Source: Prevotella sp.
Lineage (GTDB): Bacteria > Bacteroidota > Bacteroidia > Bacteroidales > Bacteroidaceae
Assembly: GCA_016286575.1 (NCBI GenBank)
Contig: JAEETB010000001.1
Coordinates: forward strand, 1-64,000
DNA: 64,000 nucleotides
Reading direction: 5' to 3'
Below are positions 34,650-45,696 of the stretch, one piece after another (position 1 is the first letter of the stretch; the number at the start of each line of letters is the position of its first letter). The notes under the pieces are model-generated. The model was not told where the DNA came from, ran no database searches, and worked only from the letters and a program-made list of their open reading frames with translations. Both the position numbers and the translations under genes were made by a program.

Positions 34650-36440
34650 TTAGAAATTCACAGCCACATCCAAGGTATTACCAGAAGACCCAATGGCAAC
34701 CTGTCTATTATGTTTTGCAAACAACAAATCACTCAACCACCACGTCAGCTCGGCTGAGCCGATGCCGATGGCTGCACCAGCAGCAACGTCATACCAGTGA
34801 TGATGCTTGTTGACCACACGTTCTACGCCTATAGCCGTAGCTGCTGCATAGCCAGCAATTGGGATCCAGATACAATCTTTTCTAAATTCTTTGTCTATCG
34901 ATCTTGCCGCAGCGAATGCCATCGAGGCATGACCTGATGGGAACGACTTGTTATCAGAATGGTCAGGTCGCTCTTCGCTGACAATTGCCTTCAGGGCAGA
35001 CTTTGCGCCAAAGGCCACAATCATCGATGCGCCCGTATTCACAAAGAAACGGGGCCAGTTATGTCCACCTTCCCAATGAGTTGCCTTGCGTTTCTCTTTA
35101 GATTTATCCCACCAATTTTTACCAAACTCGTACTGGATGCCAACATTGATATCAAACCACCCGTTGCTACAATCCCAAAGAGTACTGTTATCAAACCTTG
35201 CATCAAGGAAGCCACCCGTTGTCGCTTGATAAGAAACATCAGCAAATATTTTTGTTTTGTTGCTTATGGAAAAAACCTGTTCTGTACCTATACCTAATAA
35301 GGGGCATTCAGCATACGAAGAGGAAAAATTAGAAGCCAAGCCAGCCCGAGGATAAACAATGGCATTCCATTTCCTATCCTTTTGATAACCTCCTATGATA
35401 TTATGCAGATTAAAGAACATATCAGCATAAAGAGCAATAAAGCCCCTCTTGTCAAGTTCGCCATTTGGATCATCTTTAGCAGCCAAATAGGACGCATGAT
35501 GATTGATAATGATACCATTTTGCCAATTAAATCCACCTCTTACACCGACCTCGGGTGTGAACCACTTTCCTATACCAAGGTTTATTCCAAAAGTTTTCCC
35601 ATTAGGAAACACATTTGCGAAATCTGTCTCGTATGGATTTATAAGTGACATCCCTAGACCTGCTTGAACAAACCAGTTATCCCAAAACGAATTGATGGCG
35701 ACATCACCTACACTATTGCCGAAAATATTGGACACTTTATAGAATCTATTTTCCGATGACAGATTCATCTCAACTCCAACATTAATCTCCGCATAACTAT
35801 TGCCTCCATGATCAGTGCCAGAAGCAACACCATTGACACTTGCCACAAAAGAGTATTCGAGGTCGGCAAATATTCTCCATCTATTATTGATTCGATAAGT
35901 GTTCGTAATCCCCAAGCCCATCAGTGGTCCTCCCCCAGAGCCAAGGTTAAACCAAGCGCCAGCATGAGGAGCCAAGATGAGATTCCATTTTCTGCTAGGT
36001 CTATATTCACCAAATAGATTGTGTAAGTTTAACTGTATATCCCCATTAAATGTCAGGAATCCACCGTCGTGATAGCTACCGCCTTTCACGCCGTATGGTT
36101 TATACCAAATATTATAATTGTCTTTGATAATACCATTATTCCATTTTACTTTAAATCGTCCTCCGAATTCGGGAGAGAACCACTTCCCTACAGCTAAACT
36201 CACGCCCAGTGATTTTCCATTGGGGAAAACATCTTTTACAGCATGTCCTTTAGGGAACAATAGTGTCATATCTGTACCAACTTGACCATACCAATTATCC
36301 CAAAAAGAATTTGTCAAAATGGAGTCAGCCGATGATTTTTCACAATCTTCAGCATAAACACTTACTGAAAGACAAATAGTAATCAAAACAAACAAATACT
36401 TCATCCTCAAATTCTTAAATTTTATAATTTTCAAGCACAT
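34650..36440 (-). CDS. tandem outer-membrane-barrel-like domains fused to a PAP2-family phosphatase; likely start at 36404
   Basis: Signal peptide MKYLFVLITICLSVSVYA; duplicated FWDNW...FPNGK...GKWF(S/T)PE...NLHN modules; PAP2 motifs FPSGHAS and HHWYDVAAGAAIG. Confidence 0.75.
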   Translation of the reverse strand: MCLKIIKFKNLRMKYLFVLITICLSVSVYAEDCEKSSADSILTNSFWDNWYGQVGTDMTLLFPKGHAVKDVFPNGKSLGVSLAVGKWFSPEFGGRFKVKWNNGIIKDNYNIWYKPYGVKGGSYHDGGFLTFNGDIQLNLHNLFGEYRPSRKWNLILAPHAGAWFNLGSGGGPLMGLGITNTYRINNRWRIFADLEYSFVASVNGVASGTDHGGNSYAEINVGVEMNLSSENRFYKVSNIFGNSVGDVAINSFWDNWFVQAGLGMSLINPYETDFANVFPNGKTFGINLGIGKWFTPEVGVRGGFNWQNGIIINHHASYLAAKDDPNGELDKRGFIALYADMFFNLHNIIGGYQKDRKWNAIVYPRAGLASNFSSSYAECPLLGIGTEQVFSISNKTKIFADVSYQATTGGFLDARFDNSTLWDCSNGWFDINVGIQYEFGKNWWDKSKEKRKATHWEGGHNWPRFFVNTGASMIVAFGAKSALKAIVSEERPDHSDNKSFPSGHASMAFAAARSIDKEFRKDCIWIPIAGYAAATAIGVERVVNKHHHWYDVAAGAAIGIGSAELTWWLSDLLFAKHNRQVAIGSSGNTLDVAVNF

Positions 36441-37311
36441 CCAATGGCTCCCACCTCAACTCATGGCGTGCCTTTTCATTGCTAAAGGTCAATGACTTGG
36501 TCATTTTCTCTAGCTTATAACTGTTGATTGGTGCTTTGTTCCCAAGTAAATCCCCCACCTTGGCCATACACCATGCCATCCAATATGGAATACTAATAGG
36601 ATTTCTTTTACCTAACTGTTTGGCCACAGACTTGGAGATTTCGCCAAATGAAGGCTGGCGAGTGTCACAAACATTATAAGTACCACCTTTCTGCTCCAAC
36701 AACGGTACCAATCGGGCAATATCATCAGCCATCAAGATACTCTTGATGACATTACCACCAGCAATGTTCATATAGAACCCTTTCTTGATTCCATCTACCA
36801 TAGCCCCAAGATTTCCAGGGGCATCCTTACCCGCAAGCAGAGAAGGTCTAAGGATACCAAGTCGCACCTGATGATCCAAACACCACTTTGTGAGATATTC
36901 CTCTGCCATGATTTTGCTTTTAGCGTAAGGCGAATCACCGTTTAATGGATGTATTTCATCTATCATATCGCCATACTCACAGCCATACACGGCCACTGTA
37001 GAAATAAAAATCAGAGCCTTTGGAACTCCGACTTTCTCCAACGCATTACAAAGATGGATGGTCCCAGTATAGTTCACATCAAAAAACGCCTGCTTCTCAG
37101 CCTCTGTCTTTGGAACCACATGTGCTTTACCACAGGCATGCAGGACCACGTCATACTTCTCAGGCAACTCTGGCACATCTTTAGCCAGATTTGCCTTTAT
37201 CATATCATCCGGCGTGATACCACATGTAGTAACCTCGTATTGTTGCGCCAATAAAGGCATCACGTTCTTACCAAGGAAGCCCGTACCTCCTGTAAATAAA
37301 AGTTTCTCCAT
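36415..37311 (-). CDS. NAD-dependent epimerase/dehydratase (extended SDR)
   Basis: FTGGTGFLGKNV, YGCEYGDMIDE, YAKSKIMAEE. Confidence 0.85.
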   Translation of the reverse strand: MEKLLFTGGTGFLGKNVMPLLAQQYEVTTCGITPDDMIKANLAKDVPELPEKYDVVLHACGKAHVVPKTEAEKQAFFDVNYTGTIHLCNALEKVGVPKALIFISTVAVYGCEYGDMIDEIHPLNGDSPYAKSKIMAEEYLTKWCLDHQVRLGILRPSLLAGKDAPGNLGAMVDGIKKGFYMNIAGGNVIKSILMADDIARLVPLLEQKGGTYNVCDTRQPSFGEISKSVAKQLGKRNPISIPYWMAWCMAKVGDLLGNKAPINSYKLEKMTKSLTFSNEKARHELRWEPLDVLENYKI

Positions 37312-37333
37312 TTTTAAAATGATAACAGCCCAT

Positions 37334-38407
37334 TTAATGATGTAATGTTGCAGGCTTCATCAAATGAGCAAGTATTTGATATACAAATGTTGATAATAGA
37401 CTGTCTGAATAGACAATCTTATGACGCCATCGGTTACGCCACCAGTTTTGTCCCCTCTGCCAAACATATTTCAAAAAGCCACTTTCTTTAGGCTGTGAGT
37501 TTAATGGATTGAACAAGTCTGCCAATACCCTTTCTCCGTATTCCTCGTTACCACACCCCTTAAAGATCTCTCTCTTGAATCCAAGATACGTATAACAAAT
37601 ATAATTGATGGCATCTAAAAAGTGATGCATGTTTTGGTTCTTAACTACAGACCAAAATGGGCTCCAGTGTACAGCCGTATGATAATTCTTCACAAATAGT
37701 CCCCAATCCAGTATCTGTCTCAAATTCATACCCGTAGCAGCAAATTCACTAGCCATATGTCTCAAGACAAAAAGCGCATTAAAATCTGCAGATGGTACAT
37801 AAACATTCTGTCCTTGTATGGTCGCTATCTTTTTCTCAACGCTACAAATATCCTTTAATCTCTTCTCAATCTTCTTTGTTGAGCGATGAGAATAAACATT
37901 CAGGAAATCGTAATGGTTTTCAACCGTCAAGCCTTGATAAACAAAAACCGTATGATGGTGATGACCATTATCTATATCTATTCCAAGTTCCTTTTTTACT
38001 AATTTGTCGGCTTTCTTTTGGTCACCGAACAGATAAATATCCAAATCACTGCATGGTCTATGCGAAGGTATAGGAAAATTCAAACTAAGCCCCCATCCTT
38101 TCAACACCATCATGCGTATATCATGCTGCTGATAGAATTTGGCTAAAGATGCGATAACTTTTTCCTGTCTCTTGTATTCCGATACTTGCTGGGTGGTTAT
38201 TCCTATCCACTCTAATTTTGTTTGTAAGTCGATATTGATGGGGATATTCTCATCTATACACCTCTGAATACCATCAAGAGCAATAGCAGCAACGCCATGC
38301 ATAGAAGCGAGACTCAGGACTTCACCCCAGTTGGTATGGTCTGGGACATGACATTCATTGACATTACCCAGACCATACTTGACTATTTCCAATAAGGATT
38401 CGACCAT
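37334..38407 (-). CDS. nucleotidyltransferase family protein
   Basis: MVLKGWGLSLNFPIPSHRPCSDLDIYL. Confidence 0.7.
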   Translation of the reverse strand: MVESLLEIVKYGLGNVNECHVPDHTNWGEVLSLASMHGVAAIALDGIQRCIDENIPINIDLQTKLEWIGITTQQVSEYKRQEKVIASLAKFYQQHDIRMMVLKGWGLSLNFPIPSHRPCSDLDIYLFGDQKKADKLVKKELGIDIDNGHHHHTVFVYQGLTVENHYDFLNVYSHRSTKKIEKRLKDICSVEKKIATIQGQNVYVPSADFNALFVLRHMASEFAATGMNLRQILDWGLFVKNYHTAVHWSPFWSVVKNQNMHHFLDAINYICYTYLGFKREIFKGCGNEEYGERVLADLFNPLNSQPKESGFLKYVWQRGQNWWRNRWRHKIVYSDSLLSTFVYQILAHLMKPATLHH

Positions 38408-39579
38408 CAGCCTTTATATTCCTTGAAAAGTGCATCAACGCACATTTCTGTCGCATGTCCGCCAATAGCAGACACTTTCATCTTCAGTTTGTCTTTAGTA
38501 AGCTGACATTCTTCCTTATAGTCCATAGTGAGAATATGATTCACCACGTCCTGCTCTGTTTTGAGTACACCAGAAGGCATCTCATGTTCAAAGTCAAGAT
38601 TCAGACCACGAATTTTTTTATATGTGTCATAATCCCATCCAAAACAGATGATTGGCCTTTCCAATATACAATAATCCGAAATGCAAGATGAATAATCGGA
38701 AATCAAAATGTCTGCCACTGCGAACAAGTCATTTATCCTTGGGTATGAAGTGTAATTCCGACAGAAATCATCAAACTGAACACCCATCAACTTATTTGTA
38801 TATGCATGAGTCCTTAGCAATAAAATATATTCATTGCCAAGTTTCTCCTCCCAATATTTTATATTCATTGGTGGGGTTATCGAATAGGTGTCACCATTAT
38901 CTGTACTCTCACGCCATGTAGGCGCATATAGTATGATCTTCTTATCTTTGGGTAACCCAAGCTGTTCTTTCAATTTATCGACTTTTTCTGGTGTAACATA
39001 GTATAATTCATCGTTCCTAGGAAGACCACTGGGGATCATACTCTCTTCTCTGATATTCAAATATTTCTTGTCAAGTTCTTTATTCCACTCGCTTTCATAA
39101 CAGAAAAAATCTACATCTGTAAAATCAAAATCCTTACGATTAGGGACCTGATTTCCCATGGCATTGACGGGTGCGCCATGCCAGGTATTCAAGTAAAGGC
39201 AATTTTTTTTCTTGTAATGCAGACCTCTTTCTATATTAACACAAGCAACCCAGTATTTTGACCTTAGAGAATACTTGAAATAGTCCAAGGTGTCAGACTT
39301 AACCTTTATTGGATTCCCTGGAATTTCAACAGTCAGATCATCTAAGCCCCACACATATTTAAGGTTCTTAAAGCGCTCTTGCTTTATCATGTATTCATAT
39401 ATCGTCCGAGGACTATCGTTATACTTCCGAGTATGTCCTGTAAACAAAACCATTTCATTATCTATGGGATTAAACCATCCCAGAACTTTCAGAGTCGAAC
39501 TGGCACAGAAATGGAATAATCGATTGAACCACCAATAATGTTTCAACCAATAATCTAATTTTGCTCTAAAACCGGTCAT
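38407..39579 (-). CDS. CDP-glycerol glycerophosphotransferase (TagB/TagF)-like
   Basis: LNTWHGAPVNAMG, ILYAPTWRES, DILISDYSSCISDYCILERPIICFGWD. Confidence 0.85.
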   Translation of the reverse strand: MTGFRAKLDYWLKHYWWFNRLFHFCASSTLKVLGWFNPIDNEMVLFTGHTRKYNDSPRTIYEYMIKQERFKNLKYVWGLDDLTVEIPGNPIKVKSDTLDYFKYSLRSKYWVACVNIERGLHYKKKNCLYLNTWHGAPVNAMGNQVPNRKDFDFTDVDFFCYESEWNKELDKKYLNIREESMIPSGLPRNDELYYVTPEKVDKLKEQLGLPKDKKIILYAPTWRESTDNGDTYSITPPMNIKYWEEKLGNEYILLLRTHAYTNKLMGVQFDDFCRNYTSYPRINDLFAVADILISDYSSCISDYCILERPIICFGWDYDTYKKIRGLNLDFEHEMPSGVLKTEQDVVNHILTMDYKEECQLTKDKLKMKVSAIGGHATEMCVDALFKEYKG

Positions 39580-39580
39580 T

Positions 39581-40639
39581 TTATTTGTCTATTTCTAATA
39601 ATGCATCCATAAACAGCTTCATATACTTTTCTTCACCAATAGATACACGCAGACAAGTTCCAAACTCGCCCACGTTCTCATACGACTTGATAAGTATCTT
39701 TTTCTCATCCTTCATTCTACTTACAATTGTATCTGCATCGGTTTTAGGTTCTATAAACAGGAAATTACCTGCTTCTCCCTTATGACGATAGCCATATGCG
39801 TCAAGTGTCTTGATCAGATAATCTCGACCCTGTTCAAAGTTCGAAATCAAATCTTCAAGGATATGAGGTGTCGTTAGAATCTTCTCAGCAAACTTCAATG
39901 CAAAAGCGTTTGTGTTGTGGGGTGTCGTAAGTTTCTGGACTAATTTTATTCCTTCTGCCCATCCCACAACATAGCCTAGGCGGCATCCGGCCATAGAGAA
40001 TAACTTGGAGAAAGTTCTCGTCAGGAAAATATGATCATTTTCCATTGCATACTTAATGAAAGTCTTGGGATAGAAATAATGATATGCCTCGTCAACTATC
40101 ATCGTTATCTCTTTCTCTTTGCAAACCTTTAATATCTTCTGAAACTCTTCCTCGGAATATACATTTCCCATCGGGTTGTTAGGATTCAGAAGTATCAACA
40201 TTTGTGTGTCATTGGTCAAATGGCTGATAATATGGTCGACATCCATTGTCAGGTCTTCATTATAAGGAACCTTCACAAAATCTCTTCCATACATTTCAGA
40301 ATAAACCTGAAACATAAAATAGGAAGGTACTACGCCTACAACTCTGCCACTAACCGAAGTAAATGCTTCCATTATATGTCTAATGCCTTCAGAGGAGCCA
40401 TTCACAAGACAGATATTCTCTGATTTCACACCAAGGTGATTGGCTAATACATTTGTAAAATCTTCGTCTTCAGGATACTGACCTATAAACTGAGGAGTTA
40501 TACCAGAGAGTACCTGATCAATAAACTCCTGGGGTAAACCTCCGGGGTTCTCATTAAGATCAAGACGCAAATAATCTTTTCTGCCATTTTGGGCAAAGAT
40601 CCTAACCAAATTAGGTAAATTGGGGTTTATATAATACAT
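39581..40639 (-). CDS. class I/II PLP aminotransferase (HisC-like)
   Basis: RLDLNENPGG, LLNPNNPMGNVY, IVDEAYHYF, TRTFSKLFSMAGCRLGY. Confidence 0.85.
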   Translation of the reverse strand: MYYINPNLPNLVRIFAQNGRKDYLRLDLNENPGGLPQEFIDQVLSGITPQFIGQYPEDEDFTNVLANHLGVKSENICLVNGSSEGIRHIMEAFTSVSGRVVGVVPSYFMFQVYSEMYGRDFVKVPYNEDLTMDVDHIISHLTNDTQMLILLNPNNPMGNVYSEEEFQKILKVCKEKEITMIVDEAYHYFYPKTFIKYAMENDHIFLTRTFSKLFSMAGCRLGYVVGWAEGIKLVQKLTTPHNTNAFALKFAEKILTTPHILEDLISNFEQGRDYLIKTLDAYGYRHKGEAGNFLFIEPKTDADTIVSRMKDEKKILIKSYENVGEFGTCLRVSIGEEKYMKLFMDALLEIDK

Positions 40640-40675
40640 AATATTCTTATTTTACAAATTGTTTAATTTCGTTGA

Positions 40676-41395
40676 TTAATAATTTGAATCTTCGTTTATC
40701 TTTTTAGCTAGGAGCATGTCACTTACGCAGTCCACCTCTGTCCATTTCGAATCGCAAATATCATCATAGTACAACTCAAAATCTTCGTCAAAAATCATCT
40801 GGACAAGTGCATCCTCGTACCATTGGTCGTAAAAACCATCATTGAGCATTACCTCAATTTTCTCCTTCAATGCTATTGCAGAGGCAGGATTTAGAAGAGT
40901 TATACCAGCATACTCACCATAATAATCATCCAAATTTTTACTCATTACAACCACTTTGTCATGATTTACCTGAACATTGTAGTCGCCGTTTCTTTTTATC
41001 GAACTGTCAAGAAGGACCTTGGGCCTGTCAACAGGTTTACACAACAGTTCCTTAATAAGGCGGTTTTCCATGACGATATCCGCATCAAGGAGAACAACAT
41101 TGTCTTCCGTTAGATAATCTCTAGCAAACCATAGCGAAGCTATCGAATTTGTCACTTCATAGAACGGGTTCATAACAAAGGTGACATCGTATGAAGCAAG
41201 TTCTTCTTTAATTGCCTCACTCATGAACCCTAATACAACAATAATCTTTGCATCATTATCATACTTTTTGATTAGTCTAACCATTCTTTGAAGAACGGTG
41301 TTGTCCTTGTCAAGTTTGTACAAAACTTTAGGTTTGTTTAAGGTTAAAGGGTGCAATCTTGTCCCTTTACCTGCAGCCATAAAAATGTATACCAT
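40676..41395 (-). CDS. sugar/alcohol-phosphate nucleotidyltransferase (cytidylyltransferase-like)
   Basis: MAAGKGTRLHPLTLNKPKVLYKLD. Confidence 0.8.
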   Translation of the reverse strand: MVYIFMAAGKGTRLHPLTLNKPKVLYKLDKDNTVLQRMVRLIKKYDNDAKIIVVLGFMSEAIKEELASYDVTFVMNPFYEVTNSIASLWFARDYLTEDNVVLLDADIVMENRLIKELLCKPVDRPKVLLDSSIKRNGDYNVQVNHDKVVVMSKNLDDYYGEYAGITLLNPASAIALKEKIEVMLNDGFYDQWYEDALVQMIFDEDFELYYDDICDSKWTEVDCVSDMLLAKKINEDSNY

Positions 41396-41413
41396 ATTTG
41401 TTGAAATTTAAAA

Positions 41414-41965
41414 TTACCATAATAATAATCCAAGCCTAAGCATATAGTCCTTGGGGGGGAAGATTATTTCAAAACCATATTGTGCAGCACTCTTCACCAC
41501 ATTACATCCTGTAGCTTCTAAAGGGGAACGTGCTTCATAGGGATTGTTACAACGTTCCTTTCCACAACCGTTCTTACACAATTTGCATGAACCTCCAATA
41601 AAAGAAACTGCAGTGGAATTGTTATGATTATAACAATACTTTTCCATCAGCAGCAAACTCCTGTGATTAATAACTGAAGATTCATTTCTGGCATCCGGAT
41701 TCGATAGTGGAACCTTGACGTAAACAAAAGCCCCATAATCATATTCTGCAAACATTTTAGCATAATCAATATCTGGAATAAATGGACGACAATGCCAATT
41801 GCGATTATACCTGCCACAATAGAAGCAATTCATCTTCGTTCGTTCCTCGAAAATCATCTTCCTTGGATCTACCAAGAAAGCTTCGACTGTGGGATATGTT
41901 TTATGAACTTCTTCCAACATAGAGTTTAAAAATATGTTGGCTTCTTCGTTTTCTTGATGTCTCAT
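41414..41965 (-). CDS. DUF2284-like cysteine-rich metal-binding protein
   Basis: CFYCGRYNRNWHCRPFIPD; CKLCKNGCGKERCNNP. Confidence 0.7.
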   Translation of the reverse strand: MRHQENEEANIFLNSMLEEVHKTYPTVEAFLVDPRKMIFEERTKMNCFYCGRYNRNWHCRPFIPDIDYAKMFAEYDYGAFVYVKVPLSNPDARNESSVINHRSLLLMEKYCYNHNNSTAVSFIGGSCKLCKNGCGKERCNNPYEARSPLEATGCNVVKSAAQYGFEIIFPPKDYMLRLGLLLW

Positions 41966-41999
41966 ATTTTAATTCAATCTCTCACTATTATAGCTTTCT

Positions 42000-43217
42000 T
42001 CATACATTTTGATTTATTATCCCTTCTATCGCAGAGACTACCTTCTGCAGATTTGCTTCTCGTGTTAGATTATGCTCCGCATACTCACGGCTGTTCTTGC
42101 CTTGTTGATCAAGTTCTAGTCTTGTGGCCTGCGCATACTTGCGGAAAGCATCCTCCAGTTCTTCTCTATTATCTGGAGAAGTCACTATTCCACTTTTTGA
42201 GCTTCTAATAATATCAGCAGTGTCACTGTCAAGTTCTATACTTGCAATCACAGGTTTCCCACTTAGCATGTATGCTACCAATTTAGATGGAATACCGAGT
42301 TTTCCGGTACCCGTCTTTAATGCAAGTACCATCACGTCAGCCTTACTCTGCACTTCTGGCACCTTTCCGTCAGGAATAGGACCGAAAAAAACGTTCTTGG
42401 CTCCTCGCTCTTTAACAATATTCATGCAAAACTCCTTAGCGTTTCCGCCACCCATCACGTGAAGCTCTGCATTATCTATCTGGGCATCAATAAATGCATT
42501 AATAATCAAGTCAACATTTGCCTGCGCACTATTATTTCCGGCAAACATAAACTTCACTTTCTCATCACTATTCTTTTTCGCTCCTTTATAGTTCAAAAAC
42601 GCAGATTCATCCTGCCAATTGGCCACAACAAGGAACTGCTCCAAAGGGATATTTCTTGTCTCTGCCAAATAATTGGCCATCCCATCGGAAATTGTTCTCA
42701 CCTTTGCTGCTTTAGATATATAGTATTTGTCGTAAGGTGCCATGATGCTTTTCACGAACCACTGCAATAACGAAACTTTGGGCAGTTTCGTCAATACCGA
42801 TTCGGGATATATGTCCTGTATGGGCACAATATAAGGAATGTTATACTTCACACATGCTTTTGCCACCTGATAGAGGCTCACGAACTGCCACCCGTCATTG
42901 TAGACGAAATCTATCTCGCCATGATGTGCTTTGATATACTCCACGGCCTTCTTTCCAAAGCTATAGCTCTCGTGGAATCTCCCGACAACGGCTGACTTGG
43001 GATGCACATATGAATCTACTACAATTTGTTTAAAGTGTCCTTCTGCTTTCTTGCTGTTTGAAAAATCATAGCCCATCGGTCTAGACGGCCTTGGCGTAAT
43101 AACTGTAACATCATATCGTTCTGACAAACCGACTGTTAAGTCATAATTCATCTGAGCAGACGTCACTGGTTCTGGCAAAAACACACCTGTAACTATCAGT
43201 ATTTTTTTCTTTATCAT
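42000..43217 (-). CDS. glycosyltransferase (GT4/WbuB-like)
   Basis: [69 protein letters not shown]. Confidence 0.85.
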   Translation of the reverse strand: MIKKKILIVTGVFLPEPVTSAQMNYDLTVGLSERYDVTVITPRPSRPMGYDFSNSKKAEGHFKQIVVDSYVHPKSAVVGRFHESYSFGKKAVEYIKAHHGEIDFVYNDGWQFVSLYQVAKACVKYNIPYIVPIQDIYPESVLTKLPKVSLLQWFVKSIMAPYDKYYISKAAKVRTISDGMANYLAETRNIPLEQFLVVANWQDESAFLNYKGAKKNSDEKVKFMFAGNNSAQANVDLIINAFIDAQIDNAELHVMGGGNAKEFCMNIVKERGAKNVFFGPIPDGKVPEVQSKADVMVLALKTGTGKLGIPSKLVAYMLSGKPVIASIELDSDTADIIRSSKSGIVTSPDNREELEDAFRKYAQATRLELDQQGKNSREYAEHNLTREANLQKVVSAIEGIINQNV

Positions 43218-43801
43218 AATTTACAGAACCTACGTTTAATGAATTTTGCCGGATTACCACCCACAATTGTCCATGGTTCAACGTCTTTCACGACCACACT
43301 TCCCAAAGCCACAATTGCTCCATTTCCTATCTTTATACCTTTTCCAACGATGGAACTAGCAGCAACCCATGCGTCCTCCCCTATCTCTATTGGGGCAAAT
43401 ATCAAAGGCCTTTCTGGTTTTGATATATCGTGAGATGCAGTACATATATAGGCATATTGACTTATTATGGCATTTCTTTTAAGCGTCACATAATCAATAT
43501 TATATATTTCCGCTTTTGGTCCAATCTCAGAGCCTTCTTCCATGATCAGATTTCGTGGGTCAAAAATCTTACAAGAAGAATATATATATACATTCTTTGA
43601 CACATTTCCACCAAACAAATTAATAATAATTCTTTTCCAACTACTTCCAAAATGCTTGGGAAGCCATCTACAAAGTAAGAGCCAGGATAGTTGAAAAAAC
43701 ATCCTAAATAGTTTTGATCTATAGTTTAACGAACCTTCTCTTGTAATTACATGCATATTATCTCCTTTTGAATTGTTATTACTACACCATTGCCAATACA
43801 A
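43214..43801 (-). CDS. hexapeptide-repeat acyltransferase (WcaF-like); likely start near 43756
   Basis: [51 protein letters not shown]. Confidence 0.85.
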   Translation of the reverse strand: MYWQWCSNNNSKGDNMHVITREGSLNYRSKLFRMFFQLSWLLLCRWLPKHFGSSWKRIIINLFGGNVSKNVYIYSSCKIFDPRNLIMEEGSEIGPKAEIYNIDYVTLKRNAIISQYAYICTASHDISKPERPLIFAPIEIGEDAWVAASSIVGKGIKIGNGAIVALGSVVVKDVEPWTIVGGNPAKFIKRRFCKL

Positions 43802-44012
43802 ATAACTTGCATAGATTTAACCTGTAGGGGTTCTTTTCGCATTGATGCATAATAAGTCATGATATAATATTTTCTACAAGCACAAAAACTGAACATACTC
43901 CTGAGTATCCACCTTAACCAAAAGAGCCCATAAAACATCCCAAACGAGGTAATAAAGGTATGTTGCATTTCTTCTTCGCCAGCCTTTTTACTTCGTTTGT
44001 CATAAGGATACA

Positions 44013-45194
44013 CTATTTTAGGAACCATTTGCTAAATTTTTCTTCATAATCCTTGTCACTATATTTAAGCACAGGAATGTTATGCATCTCGTATTCGTCT
44101 GCTAATGAAGAATTATACGAAACAACATAATCGACTTTTGGATAATCAAATAATCCTAATACAACCACATTTGGATAGTCTTTAGTCAAACTATCATATA
44201 TGTTTAGATCATCACCAGGATGTGGCTTTAAATATATATTTATATTTCTGCCCGCAAAGCGTTTTACAACATTCTCGTGTTTCTCAGAAAATAGTTCAGC
44301 ACAAACAATAAGTACATCTTTATTACCATTGCGAATCAATTTATCCATACCACTATACTCAAAACTATTTCTATAACGAGCTTCTGGTTTATTATCAAAA
44401 AGAGTATGCTCAAGTATCGTCTGCTGCTCATGATTTATATAATAAGCAACGTCACATTTGATTCGTTTTATTTGGTCATATCCTAATTTACCATGTTGGA
44501 TATATGTTCTTTTCAAATGGGAACTTCCTAATAAATACATCCATCTATCGTAATGGTTATACATAACCAATTCATTACTATTATCCAAATTCTCAATAAA
44601 AAAGAAACACACAAAAAAGGGAAAAGAAGAATAGGCTCGGAATGACACTTCTTCTTTACGATATTTATTAATCATAAAGGAACACACCCTTATTGAATAA
44701 GCATACGCCTTACACAACTGTCCGTAATTAATGCCGCTGAAAACTGAAACAGTTGGCAGTTCTTTATAGGAATAACTTTGTCCTGGTATGTATATATGTG
44801 TTACGTCCTTCACTCCAAAGCCTGCACTTTTATATATGTTGATAAACATTTTTTCGTGAATTGTAAGCTTCGGGCAGAACCTCATATTGTTATAGTGTTC
44901 CCTCTTTACGAAAAGGAACATCAATGAATAAATAACAAACGAGATCGTGCATATAACATACGAAATAAATTTTTCAACTGGAGTAATGTTCCTTGCAATA
45001 ATTCCTGATATACCGCCAGGTATACCTTTTCTCTTTAGAGCAACTTCAGTTCTCCTAAGCCTTAATTCTTTATAAGATGAATACTCTGCATTTTTGGTTA
45101 CTATCTTATAATCATTATGCCTTTGGGTTAAATAACCCCAAATATAGCATCGCATCATTTGCTCGCGTAATGTTCTATTATCTTTGTTAATCAT
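44013..45194 (-). CDS. polysaccharide-associated glycosyltransferase-like protein
   Basis: 393 aa; IQHGKLGYDQIK, IYLKPHPGDD, VSYNSSLADEYEMHNIPV. Confidence 0.6.
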   Translation of the reverse strand: MINKDNRTLREQMMRCYIWGYLTQRHNDYKIVTKNAEYSSYKELRLRRTEVALKRKGIPGGISGIIARNITPVEKFISYVICTISFVIYSLMFLFVKREHYNNMRFCPKLTIHEKMFINIYKSAGFGVKDVTHIYIPGQSYSYKELPTVSVFSGINYGQLCKAYAYSIRVCSFMINKYRKEEVSFRAYSSFPFFVCFFFIENLDNSNELVMYNHYDRWMYLLGSSHLKRTYIQHGKLGYDQIKRIKCDVAYYINHEQQTILEHTLFDNKPEARYRNSFEYSGMDKLIRNGNKDVLIVCAELFSEKHENVVKRFAGRNINIYLKPHPGDDLNIYDSLTKDYPNVVVLGLFDYPKVDYVVSYNSSLADEYEMHNIPVLKYSDKDYEEKFSKWFLK

Positions 45195-45427
45195 TTTATT
45201 AAATATTATATGAGTTCACTTTAAATTGTGTTTTAAAGGTTTTACCTTTTATTTTGATGAAATATAAAGTTGTACTTATTTTCACTGCGGTGAAAAAGCT
45301 AAAGCCATGGGGTTCCAACTCTCCACCATTATACTATTCATTATCTATTCTGCGTTTTATTATAAGTGCAGGGAGATGACGGGCCCCTTAACAACCCCGT
45401 CATTAATCCCCTGCACCACAATAAACC

Positions 45428-45584
45428 ATGTCCAATACCTACCTGGACAAGGCTATTGAGGCCATACCAAAATTCGGAGACCGAATTTCGCTCTTTGCCC
45501 AAAAACTCCGTCTGGCTCAGTACGCTGATGGTACTATTTATGACTATCGTCTCAAAATAGCTCAGGCGGTGTTGTATCTCAAGA
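45428..45584 (+). pseudogene. N-terminal fragment of a tyrosine recombinase/integrase, truncated by an IS end
   Basis: MSNTYLDKAIEAIPKFGDRISLFAQKLRLAQYADGTIYDYRLKIAQAVLYL then an IS terminus at 45585. Confidence 0.45.
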
Positions 45585-45696
45585 GTATGCATCCAACCCC
45601 TTTTTATACGTAAACAGCCAATTTTGACGTATAGCCCCAAAAGGTTGCCCTTTTAGGTAACTTCCGCTTTTTGTTCGACTAAATTTTAAATTATTA

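Noticed and set aside
43747-44028. 93-aa minus-strand ORF between the acyltransferase and 44013-45194
   Set aside because: Overlaps the acyltransferase start region and shows no recognisable homology; too weak to call as a gene.
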